From: DASTBU01 sp035711845
Lineage (GTDB): Bacteria > Acidobacteriota > Vicinamibacteria > Vicinamibacterales > 2-12-FULL-66-21
Direction: 5' to 3'
DNA: 64,000 nt
NCBI GenBank assembly: GCA_035711845.1
Contig: DASTBU010000043.1
Location: 62,001-126,000 of the forward strand
Shown: piece after piece, positions 30,811 to 39,117 of the stretch
Position numbering within the stretch: position 1 is the first letter of the stretch
Layout: each line of letters starts with the position of its first letter
Notes under the pieces: generated by a model
Seen by the model: only the letters and a program-made list of their open reading frames with translations
Database searches by the model: none
What the model was told of the DNA's origin: nothing
Position numbers and translations under genes: made by a program

Positions 30811-32346
30811 GTGCCCCGAGCTTCGACGACTCGCGCCGCCGCTCCTGCCGAGGTGTTCGCTCGCCTCTTCGAGTCGGTCCACGAGGGCGTTTACATCGGC
30901 GCCGTCGAAAAGAACTCGTCGCGCACGATCTCGGCGAATCCCTACCTGAAACTGATGTTCGGCCACGCGAGCGAGACGCCGCAGGAGGAGGTCCTGCCGT
31001 TCGAGCTCGATCGCTTCGTCGATCCGCAGGCGCGCGACGGATTTCTCGAGCGCCTCAGGCGCGACGGCTCGGTCACCGACTACCTGCTCCGGCTCCGACG
31101 CGCCGATCGCTCGCCGATCTGGGTCGAGGTCACCGCGCACGCCGAGCGCGGCCGGCATGGGCTCCGCGTCGAGGCGCTGATGCGCGACGTCACGGAACGG
31201 AAGCGCCTGGAGGATCAGGCCCGCGACCTCTATCACCAGCTGCTCCAGGCGGAGAAGCTCGCGGCGCTCGGCCAGACGATCTCCGGCGTCGCGCACGAGC
31301 TGAATAACCCGCTCGCGACCATTCTCACCTGGGCCGAACGCCTCTCCCAGCGCGACCTCGACGAACAGACCCGCAGGGGGCTCGAGACGATCCTCAGCGA
31401 ATCCGAGCGCGCCGCCCGCATCGTCCGCAATCTGCTCACGTTCGCGCGCAAGCGTCACACGACCCGCGCGATGGTCGATCTCAACCAGGTCGTGCGCGAG
31501 ACGCTCACGCTTCGCGCCTACGAGCAGCGCGTCAGCAACATCGTCACGCTCGAAGCGCTGCCGTCGGGTCTGCCCCATGTGTTCGCCGACCCGCACCAGA
31601 TGCAGCAGGTGCTGCTCAACCTGATCATCAACGCCGAGCAGGCCATGATCGGCACGCATGGCCGCGGCACGCTCATCCTGCGTTCCTGGCACGACCCGGA
31701 TCGCGACGCCGTCGTCCTCGAGGTCAACGATGATGGGCCGGGCGTGCCGGAAGACGTGCAGCCGCGGATCTTCGATCCGTTCTTCACGACCAAGGACGTC
31801 GGGAAGGGCACGGGGCTCGGTCTCACCGTCGCCTACGCGATCGTGCAGGAGCACGGCGGGCGGCTGACGGTCCGATCGGAACCGGGTCGCGGCGCCTCGT
31901 TTTACGTGGAACTGCCGGTCGGCGCCGGCCCGCTGAAGCCGGCGGCCCCGCTTCCGGTGGAACGTTCCGGGAACAGCTCTCAGGGCGCTTCCGTGCTCGT
32001 GGTGGAGGACGAGGTCGCGCTGGGCGCGGCCGTCGCCGAATCGCTCCAGGATGAGGGCTTCGCGGTGGATCGAGCCAGCGACGGAATCGAAGCACTGGAC
32101 CGAGTCAGCAACCAGCACTTCGATCTGATCATCTGCGATCTGAAGATGCCGCGGCTCGACGGCATCCAGTTCTACCGCGAGCTCGAAGCCAGGCGGCCCG
32201 AGATGACGAGCCGCGTGATGTTCGTGACCGGAGACGTCGCCGGCACGGAGGCGGAGCGATTCCTGGAAGAGACCGGCTGCCGCTGGCTCGCCAAGCCGTT
32301 CCGCCTGAAAGATCTCCTTCGCGCGGCGCGCGACATGGTCTGCTGA
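30811..32346 (+). CDS. PAS-domain hybrid histidine kinase with C-terminal receiver
   Basis: 511-residue cytoplasmic sensor kinase. Order: PAS domain (about residues 12-130, VHEGVYIGAVEKNSSRTISA ... VEALMRDVTERKRLE), DHp with the phosphoacceptor in GVAHELNNPLATILTW (about H162), HATPase domain (LLNLIINAEQAM, DDGPGVP, FFTTKDVGKGTGLGL), and a receiver domain (LVVEDE, phospho-Asp about D443 in IICDLKMPRLDG, KPF). It heads a signalling cluster with a sigma factor and an NtrC-type regulator. The start is GTG; TATAAT (30797-30802) ends 8 nt before it and no ribosome site is seen, so a leaderless message is likely. No membrane helix. Confidence 0.94.
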   Translation: MPRASTTRAAAPAEVFARLFESVHEGVYIGAVEKNSSRTISANPYLKLMFGHASETPQEEVLPFELDRFVDPQARDGFLERLRRDGSVTDYLLRLRRADRSPIWVEVTAHAERGRHGLRVEALMRDVTERKRLEDQARDLYHQLLQAEKLAALGQTISGVAHELNNPLATILTWAERLSQRDLDEQTRRGLETILSESERAARIVRNLLTFARKRHTTRAMVDLNQVVRETLTLRAYEQRVSNIVTLEALPSGLPHVFADPHQMQQVLLNLIINAEQAMIGTHGRGTLILRSWHDPDRDAVVLEVNDDGPGVPEDVQPRIFDPFFTTKDVGKGTGLGLTVAYAIVQEHGGRLTVRSEPGRGASFYVELPVGAGPLKPAAPLPVERSGNSSQGASVLVVEDEVALGAAVAESLQDEGFAVDRASDGIEALDRVSNQHFDLIICDLKMPRLDGIQFYRELEARRPEMTSRVMFVTGDVAGTEAERFLEETGCRWLAKPFRLKDLLRAARDMVC

Positions 32347-32374
32347 TCGCCAGCTTCGAGCCTCCGGTTTCCGG

Positions 32375-33280
32375 CTAGCGGGCCGCCGCGATCCGCTGCG
32401 CCGGCGGCACGGGCCGGCGCCGCGTCACCACGGGCTTCGCCGGGGCCTTGTAGGCGAGCACGACCCCCGCCGTCCCCGGCAGCGACGCCTTGGCCATCCG
32501 CATCCGCCGCATGGTCTGCTGGAACGCAATGATCGCCGGACGCATCGCCGCGGCCGCTTCTCCGGCCGAGCATTCGGCGCCGAGCGCCTTGCGCAAGCGC
32601 TGGATGGCGCGCGCGTGGAGCTGCGACACGCGCGACTCGTTGACGCCGATCTCCAGGCCAATCTGCTTCATTGTCGCTTCGGAGTAGTAGTACATCCCGA
32701 CGACCTTGCGCTCGCGGGGCGGGAGCGAGGCGATTGCGGCGCGGATGCGATCGCGGACCTCGCGCTCCTCGTAGGCCTTGTCGGGCGCCTGCGGCTCCGA
32801 TGGAACGAGCGCTGCCGGAAGACACGACCCGTCGAGGTTGTCGCCGGCCGACAGCGGCGAGGTCGACTCGATGGTGTTGATACGCACGATGGTGCGACTC
32901 AGCTTCACCTCGTCCGATCCGATGCGCGCGGCGAGATCAGCGAGCGAGGGTTCGGCCCCGAGCTCGCGCCGAAGGTCCTCGCGCGCCGCCTCGAGCTCGC
33001 GCCGCTGACGTCTGACGCCGCGCGGCCAGGCGTCGCGCCGCAGCGCATCGATCATCGCGCCCCTGACCCTGCGCTCGGCGAAGGTCTCGAACTTGATGCC
33101 GCGCGCCTCGTCGAAGCGGCAGGCCGCATCGATCAGGCCGATCATCCCGTCCTGCACGAGGTCCCCCAGCTCGATCGAGTGCGGCATGGACGAGGCCACG
33201 CGGCGGGCGAGCGACTCGACGAACGGCAAACCGGCGGCGATGCGGTCACGCTGACGGGCGACGAGGGGCTGGCGCTGCAT
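32375..33280 (-). CDS. RNA polymerase sigma-28 (FliA/WhiG) family factor with C-terminal extension
   Basis: 301-residue alternative sigma factor. Region 2 (LGDLVQDGMIGLIDAACRF, FETFAERRVRGAMIDALR), region 3 (EPSLADLAARIGSDEVKL) and region 4 (LPPRERKVVGMYYYSEATMKQIGLEIGVNESRVSQLHARA) are in order. About 60 residues follow region 4 (MRRMRMAKASLPGTAGVVLAYKAPAKP), absent from E. coli FliA. The ATG at 33280 follows GAGGAG. No flagellar genes are near, so the regulon could be non-flagellar. It converges on the hybrid kinase gene (28 bp). Its promoter region is the 8-bp GATCG repeat tract. Confidence 0.92.
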   Translation of the reverse strand: MQRQPLVARQRDRIAAGLPFVESLARRVASSMPHSIELGDLVQDGMIGLIDAACRFDEARGIKFETFAERRVRGAMIDALRRDAWPRGVRRQRRELEAAREDLRRELGAEPSLADLAARIGSDEVKLSRTIVRINTIESTSPLSAGDNLDGSCLPAALVPSEPQAPDKAYEEREVRDRIRAAIASLPPRERKVVGMYYYSEATMKQIGLEIGVNESRVSQLHARAIQRLRKALGAECSAGEAAAAMRPAIIAFQQTMRRMRMAKASLPGTAGVVLAYKAPAKPVVTRRRPVPPAQRIAAAR

Positions 33281-33295
33281 GCTCGTGTTCTCCTC

Positions 33296-33445
33296 AATGC
33301 GATCGCGCGATCGGGCAATCGAGCGACCGAGCGATGTGAATCGGGCGATCGGCCATCGAAGATCGGGTGATCGGGTGATCGCGCGATAGCAGTGATCGCC
33401 TTCGCTCAATCGCTGACCGCTCGATCGCTCGATCGCTCGATGGAA
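33296..33445. repeat. 8-bp-period GATCG tandem repeat tract upstream of the sigma factor gene
   Basis: About 150 bp of degenerate octamers such as GCGATCGC, GCGATCGG, GTGATCGG, and CTCGATCG x3, rich in the palindrome CGATCG. It lies directly upstream of the sigma-28-type gene, where its promoter should be. Confidence 0.8.
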
Positions 33446-33752
33446 CGGCGCAGCTAAGGGCAACCGCGATACCAGCTCCGCCGCGACGAGATGCCGAGGA
33501 CGGACGAGCTGTTTTCTGTCGAGCTAAGCGTTTGAGGATGAGTAAGTTAGATGCTGTGTCGCGATGTGAAAGGTTGGGCAGATCTGGCGTGATGGGGTCC
33601 CAGCGATCGTCACAATTTTGACGATCGGCCGGCGTTCAATGACAGATCTGTGACATGCGGCAGACCGGGTTCGTGGTCCGTGGTTCGCGCGTCAAACGTC
33701 GCGTCGCACGCCGCACGTCGCGCAGCACGTCGCACGTCGCACGTGACAAGCG
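33446..33752. other. Spacer with a heptad CACGTCG repeat; no gene seen
   Basis: No convincing frame. At 33690-33750 a 7-bp-period tract occurs (CACGTCG CACGTCG CACGTGA and variants such as CACGCCG). The first part is comparatively AT-rich and may hold promoter sequence for the sigma factor gene. Confidence 0.5.
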
Positions 33753-33986
33753 TCAGTCTTCTATCGATCGCCGTCTGATTTCGCGGGCGGTGGACATGGC
33801 ATCGAGGACGCTCGACACGACCTGGGCGGCGCGGGCGCGGCCCATGTCGTCGGCCGACTTCACCTCGAGAAGCTCTGCGTTGGCCAGAATGATGCCGAGC
33901 TGGTTGTTGAGGCGGTGAAACAGGAGGCCCAGTCCGGGCGAGTCGTCCAAGGGGTTCACGGCATTCAGGGAATTCGGTACCGGCAT
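33753..33986 (-). CDS. Histidine-kinase DHp-like mini-protein (no ATPase domain)
   Basis: 77-residue protein whose core FHRLNNQLGIILANAELLE closely resembles the H-box helix of histidine kinases (HELNNPL...AELL), with His24 at the phosphoacceptor position, followed by a second helix (ARAAQVVSSVLDAMSTAREIRRR) like DHp helix 2. There is no HATPase, receiver or sensor domain. It could be a phosphotransfer or dimerisation partner for the nearby hybrid kinase and NtrC-type regulator; this is inference. Its ATG overlaps the stop of the HTH gene upstream by one base (TGATG), so the two are translated together. Confidence 0.7.
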   Translation of the reverse strand: MPVPNSLNAVNPLDDSPGLGLLFHRLNNQLGIILANAELLEVKSADDMGRARAAQVVSSVLDAMSTAREIRRRSIED

Positions 33987-34186
33987 CAGGAGGCTTCTTT
34001 GCTGGCGAGGTCCGGTGTCCGGCCGGGCTCACGCCAGAGCGTGTCCACGAAGATTCGGACCGAACCGCCAGCCGTGCGGACGTACTCCACCTTGCCGCTT
34101 GCGATCCAGTTGTAGATGGTGCGGCGGCTGACACCGACCAGCTCGCACGCCTTCATGATCGAAATCGTCTTTCGCTCAATCATCAT
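33986..34186 (-). CDS. BldC/MerR-type helix-turn-helix DNA-binding protein
   Basis: 66-residue protein with an HTH of the excisionase/BldC group: ISIMKACELVGVSRRTIYNWIASGKVEYVRTAGGSVRIF. It is essentially only the DNA-binding domain with a short tail. I chose the ATG at 34186 since the longer open frame upstream contains no family similarity and overlaps the divergent promoter. It forms a two-gene operon with the DHp-like mini-protein and is divergent from the NtrC-type regulator at 34333, which it might control. Confidence 0.82.
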   Translation of the reverse strand: MMIERKTISIMKACELVGVSRRTIYNWIASGKVEYVRTAGGSVRIFVDTLWREPGRTPDLASKEAS

Positions 34187-34332
34187 CGCTTGCACCCGTG
34201 CTGGTTCCTGGAGCGTCCAGCCTGCATTCGAAATGTTGTATCGGAGCGGAGGCGGCCCGGCTGTAGGGGATTGGCACGCGTCCGCATTGACCCGCTCTGC
34301 GCGGGGTGTCAAAATACCGCCCACCCGACTAA

Positions 34333-35718
<1,386 letters not shown>

Positions 35719-35721
35719 CCG

Positions 35722-36597
35722 ATGCCGCCTCGCCATACCTACTGGACCATCATTCTCGAGGACAAGCCGACTGCGTTCCGCGCGCACACGCGCGAGGAGC
35801 TCGAGCCAACGCTCCGGCAGCTTCAGGCGCGGCATCCCGACGCCGTGCTGATGTGGTTCGCGCGCGGGCGCCTCTGGGAATCGCCGGAACAGGCCCGCGC
35901 GGCTATCCCGCGTCGTCCGGGCGGTGGAGAACGGCGTGGCCCGGGCTGGCGGCCCGGCGGATCGCATCAGGATCCGCGCGAGCGGTTCAAGGTGCCTCGC
36001 GACGAGAAGCGCCGGCGGTTCGCCGAACGAGCGCGCCGCGATCGGGTCGAGCCGCGCGAAGGTCGCTCAGGTGGCGGAGAGCGTGTGCCCCAGGGTCCGC
36101 GCCCTCGCGGCGATCGATTCGAGCAGCGGTCGCCGTGGAGTCGAAAACCGGCGGGCCCGCAGGAGCGGGAAAAGCGGAATCCGGATCGTCCGGCTGGCAT
36201 TCCCACGGGCCCGCGCCCGGACTGGAAGCGCGAGCCCAGACCCGCCTGGCGGCCGAACCAGCGGCCGGAGTGGAAGCGCAACCGGCCGTCAGGCATTCCC
36301 GCGGGCCCGAGACCGGATCGGAAGCGTGAGAGGCCTGAAGGGCCGCCGCAGGGCGGCGGACAGCGGCCCCGCGGCAGGGAAGATCGACACGATCGGCCGG
36401 GAGAGAAGCGCGGGCCTCGAGGGGAAGGACAACGGCAGCCGTGGAGGCGGGAGCCGGAAAAAGAAAGGGAAGGACACGATCGCGAGCGCCGTCCGTTCCG
36501 CCCACCCGGCCCCCGGCCGCCGGCCGGCGAAAAGGGGGGCGCGAGACGACCACAGGGTGGAGGACGCAAGGGCGGAGGAGGGGGACGATCGCAATGA
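35722..36597 (+). CDS. Small conserved N-terminal domain with a long Arg/Gly/Pro-rich disordered tail
   Basis: 291 residues. The first 65 (TYWTIILEDKPTAFRAHTRE ... VLMWFARGRLWESPEQARAA) look folded. The remaining 220 are low complexity, rich in R, G, P, E and K, with an internal repeat (DRPAGIPTGPRPDWKRE / NRPSGIPAGPRPDRKRE) and a final GGGRKGGGGG. The tail resembles RGG-type RNA-binding or phase-separating regions; that is inference. It lies 3 bp after the NtrC-type gene and overlaps the next gene by 4 bp (ATGA), so it belongs to the regulator's operon. The family is not recognised. Confidence 0.75.
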   Translation: MPPRHTYWTIILEDKPTAFRAHTREELEPTLRQLQARHPDAVLMWFARGRLWESPEQARAAIPRRPGGGERRGPGWRPGGSHQDPRERFKVPRDEKRRRFAERARRDRVEPREGRSGGGERVPQGPRPRGDRFEQRSPWSRKPAGPQEREKRNPDRPAGIPTGPRPDWKREPRPAWRPNQRPEWKRNRPSGIPAGPRPDRKRERPEGPPQGGGQRPRGREDRHDRPGEKRGPRGEGQRQPWRREPEKEREGHDRERRPFRPPGPRPPAGEKGGARRPQGGGRKGGGGGRSQ

Positions 36598-36995
36598 TCG
36601 TGCACGTCATCCTGTTCGCCCCACGCCCGGATCTGAACAGCGCCCAGCGTCTGAAGGTCCTCGACGCGTTCAGGTCGGCGGCGCTCTCGGCGCCGACGGT
36701 CCGCGGCGTGCGAACGGGCCGACGCGTCCGGCATGGCCTTCCCGGATATGAATTGGCGATGCGCGAGGATTTCGAGTACCTCGCCATCCTGGAATTCGAC
36801 GATCTGGAGGGGTTGGTGGCGTACCTGAAGCATCCCGCGCATGGTGCTGCCGGACAGCACTTCACCGCGTCGGCCGAGGCGGCGCTGGCCTACGATTACG
36901 CGATTGTCAGCCCCGAGGAGCTTGTGGTGTCGAACGCCACAGACGTGGATGCCGCGAGAGGGACCGGGCTCTCGGAGGAATCGAAGAAGGACTGA
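36594..36995 (+). CDS. Stress-responsive alpha/beta-barrel (Dabb) domain protein
   Basis: 133-residue protein of the dimeric Dabb fold: MIVHVILFAPRPDL at the start, then the long helix and FEYLAILEFDDLEGLVAYLKHPAHGAAGQHF, which contains the family's typical HPxH-x-hydrophobic segment. Members bind or act on small hydrophobic molecules, and no specific reaction can be assigned. The ATG overlaps the previous stop (ATGA) after GGAGGAGGGGG. The last 33 codons overlap, antisense, the 3' end of dusB by 100 bp, which is unusual. Confidence 0.85.
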   Translation: MIVHVILFAPRPDLNSAQRLKVLDAFRSAALSAPTVRGVRTGRRVRHGLPGYELAMREDFEYLAILEFDDLEGLVAYLKHPAHGAAGQHFTASAEAALAYDYAIVSPEELVVSNATDVDAARGTGLSEESKKD

Positions 36996-38005
36996 ATGAT
37001 CTCGCGAAGGTGAGGGATGGACTCGGCGGAGTTCACCGCCACGCGAAGGTATGACCCGTTGTCGAGCCCCTTCGTGTACCAGGAGTTGAGCGCCCGTAGC
37101 TTGTTGATCACCCAGCGTTCGCGGCTGCGCGCACCGGGATGGGCCTGGCCGGTCGTGCCGGGAGCGAGATGCCTGAAGCCGATGGCCTCGTCCACCCGCT
37201 CGGCGAGCAGCAGATTGATGTACTCGAGCAGAAATGCCGCCCGCTCCTGCGGGGAGATGGTTCGCGCCTCGCGGCCTGCCGCCTCGTCTGCGGCCTGCTG
37301 AAAGATCCAGGGATTCCTGAGCGCGCCGCGCCCGACCAGCACGCCCGACACGGCGCCGTTCTGAAGGCGTCGGACGACCTGCGCCGGCTCGGTGCAGTCT
37401 CCGCTGCCGATGACGGGAATGCTCACGCCGCTGGCCACCTTCGTGATCAGATCCCAGTCGGACGAGCCCGAATACGACTGCGCAGCGGTCCTCCCGTGCA
37501 CGGCGACCGCCGCTGCGCCGGCGTCCTCCATCCGCCGCGCCAGCTCGGGCGCGTTGATCTCGCCGGCGTCCCAGCCGGCGCGCATCTTGACGGTCACGGG
37601 GATCTTCACGGCGCGCGCCATCGCCCGAATCACCTCCGCGGCGTGTTCGGGCTCGCGCATCAGGCTGCAGCCCGCATTGTGCTTCGCGATCTTCGGGACG
37701 GGGCAGCCCATGTTGACGTCGACGATGTCGGCGCCCATGCTTTCGACAACCCGCGCCGCCGCGGCCATTTTCTCGGGATCACCGCCGAAGATCTGAACCG
37801 AGACGGGCCGTTCCTCTTCCGTGTACTCCGCGTATTCCAGGGTGCGGTCGATGCCGCGGACCAGCCCTTCCGAGCTGACCATCTCTGTGACGACGAGCCC
37901 GCAGCCTCCCTTGCGCTTCACCAGGCGTCTGAAGGCAGTGTCGGTCATGCCCGCCATGGGCGCGAGCGCAAACGGCGGGACGATCTCGACCGAACCGATT
38001 TTCAT
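36896..38005 (-). CDS. dusB: tRNA-dihydrouridine synthase DusB-type
   Basis: 369-residue flavoenzyme that reduces uridine in tRNA D-loops using NADPH and FMN. Motifs: PMAGMTDTAFRR at the start, the VDVNMGCPVPKI segment, the catalytic cysteine in HNAGCSLMREP, KMRAGWD, and VHGRTAAQSYSG for FMN. The length is slightly above the usual 320-350 because of a 30-residue C-terminal tail (SSESPVPLAASTSV...) that is encoded in the overlap with the Dabb gene. It is followed upstream in the operon by the SurA-like gene (15 bp). Confidence 0.95.
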   Translation of the reverse strand: MKIGSVEIVPPFALAPMAGMTDTAFRRLVKRKGGCGLVVTEMVSSEGLVRGIDRTLEYAEYTEEERPVSVQIFGGDPEKMAAAARVVESMGADIVDVNMGCPVPKIAKHNAGCSLMREPEHAAEVIRAMARAVKIPVTVKMRAGWDAGEINAPELARRMEDAGAAAVAVHGRTAAQSYSGSSDWDLITKVASGVSIPVIGSGDCTEPAQVVRRLQNGAVSGVLVGRGALRNPWIFQQAADEAAGREARTISPQERAAFLLEYINLLLAERVDEAIGFRHLAPGTTGQAHPGARSRERWVINKLRALNSWYTKGLDNGSYLRVAVNSAESIPHLREIIQSFFDSSESPVPLAASTSVAFDTTSSSGLTIA

Positions 38006-38020
38006 GCTGGTGGGACTGCC

Positions 38021-39085
38021 TTACGGGTTGCCGCTCGGTGCGGCCTGCATCGACGCAATCTGCCGCTCGTAGGCCTGCTTCAGCTCGTCGTTCTTCCAGA
38101 TGATGATGGCCTGGCTGCGGATGCGGCTGAGAAACTTCTGGACCTCGCTCCGCTGGCGCGCCGAATAGACGCGCTCCGCTACGAGATCGCGCACGCTGTC
38201 GAACGGCTGCACGACCGACGGGGTATGGGTCTCGAGCTTGACGATTTGATAGCCGCGCGCCCCACGAATCGGTTGTGTGATATCGCCTGGCTTCATGCTG
38301 CCGAGCAGGTCCTGAAGCGCCTGTGAGAGTTCGCTCACGACGATAGGCCCTATCAGCCCACCGTTTGCTTTGCTTGGCGCCGCCGACACATCGGCCGCGA
38401 CCTTCGCGAAGTCCTCGCCGGCGGCGATTCGTGCGCGGACGGCGTCGGCCTGCTCCTTCACCGAATCCGTGTCTCTGGCGCCCTGCGCGTCGGCAGGCGC
38501 CTCGATCAGAATCTCGCGCAGGGTGACCGAGGCGGGCTGAACGAACTCCTGCTGATGCGACTGGTAGTACTGGCGCGCTTCCGCCTCGGTGATCTGGAGC
38601 TTCGATCCGACTTCAGCGCGCTGCACTTCCTGAATCATGAACTGCCGCTCGACGTTCCGGCGCAGGTCGGCCATCGTCATGCCTTCCTGCTTCAGCGCGG
38701 CCTCGAACTTCTGGTCCTCGACCAGGTTCTGCTCCTTGCGCATGTTCGTGAGCCAGCGGTTGAACGCATCGTCTGGCAGCTTGAAGCCTTTCTCGCGGGC
38801 GAGCTGAATCATCAGGAGGTCGTCGATGGCGTTGACGAGCAGGGGAGGCGTCACTTCGGCAAGGGCCTTCTGCACCTGCTCGTCGGTCCGGAGCGCCTGG
38901 GGATCGACGTTCGCGTTCAATCGCTGGCGCAGCGCATCGATCTGCCGTCGCTCGAGCTCGGTCTTGGTGATGATGTCTCCGTTGACCTTGACGAGGACCT
39001 GCTCGATGATTTCCGCGCCGCGGAGCGGAGCGACAAGAACCAGCGCCGCGGAGGCGGCGACCACGCCGCGAGCAAACATCTTCAT
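38021..39085 (-). CDS. SurA-like periplasmic chaperone / parvulin-type peptidyl-prolyl isomerase
   Basis: 354-residue exported protein (signal FARGVVAASAALVLVAPLRGA). The SurA N-terminal chaperone domain is recognisable (IIEQVLVKVNGDIITKTELE, LLVNAIDDLLMIQLAREKGF). One parvulin domain follows (SVTLREILIEAP ... AAGEDFAKVAADVSAAPSKANGGLIGPI ... ITQPIRGARGYQIVKLE); E. coli SurA has two. It should assist outer-membrane protein folding. The ATG at 39085 is preferred over the GTG at 39094 because AGGTG precedes it by 6 nt. It lies 32 bp after mfd and 15 bp before dusB, in the same direction. Confidence 0.9.
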   Translation of the reverse strand: MKMFARGVVAASAALVLVAPLRGAEIIEQVLVKVNGDIITKTELERRQIDALRQRLNANVDPQALRTDEQVQKALAEVTPPLLVNAIDDLLMIQLAREKGFKLPDDAFNRWLTNMRKEQNLVEDQKFEAALKQEGMTMADLRRNVERQFMIQEVQRAEVGSKLQITEAEARQYYQSHQQEFVQPASVTLREILIEAPADAQGARDTDSVKEQADAVRARIAAGEDFAKVAADVSAAPSKANGGLIGPIVVSELSQALQDLLGSMKPGDITQPIRGARGYQIVKLETHTPSVVQPFDSVRDLVAERVYSARQRSEVQKFLSRIRSQAIIIWKNDELKQAYERQIASMQAAPSGNP

Positions 39086-39117
39086 GAAGTGCACCTAAAT
39101 CTCTGCAATAGAAGATT

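Noticed and set aside
33296..33445. CRISPR array in the GATCG repeat region
   Set aside because: Units are 8 bp, degenerate and without unique spacers; no cas genes are in the window.
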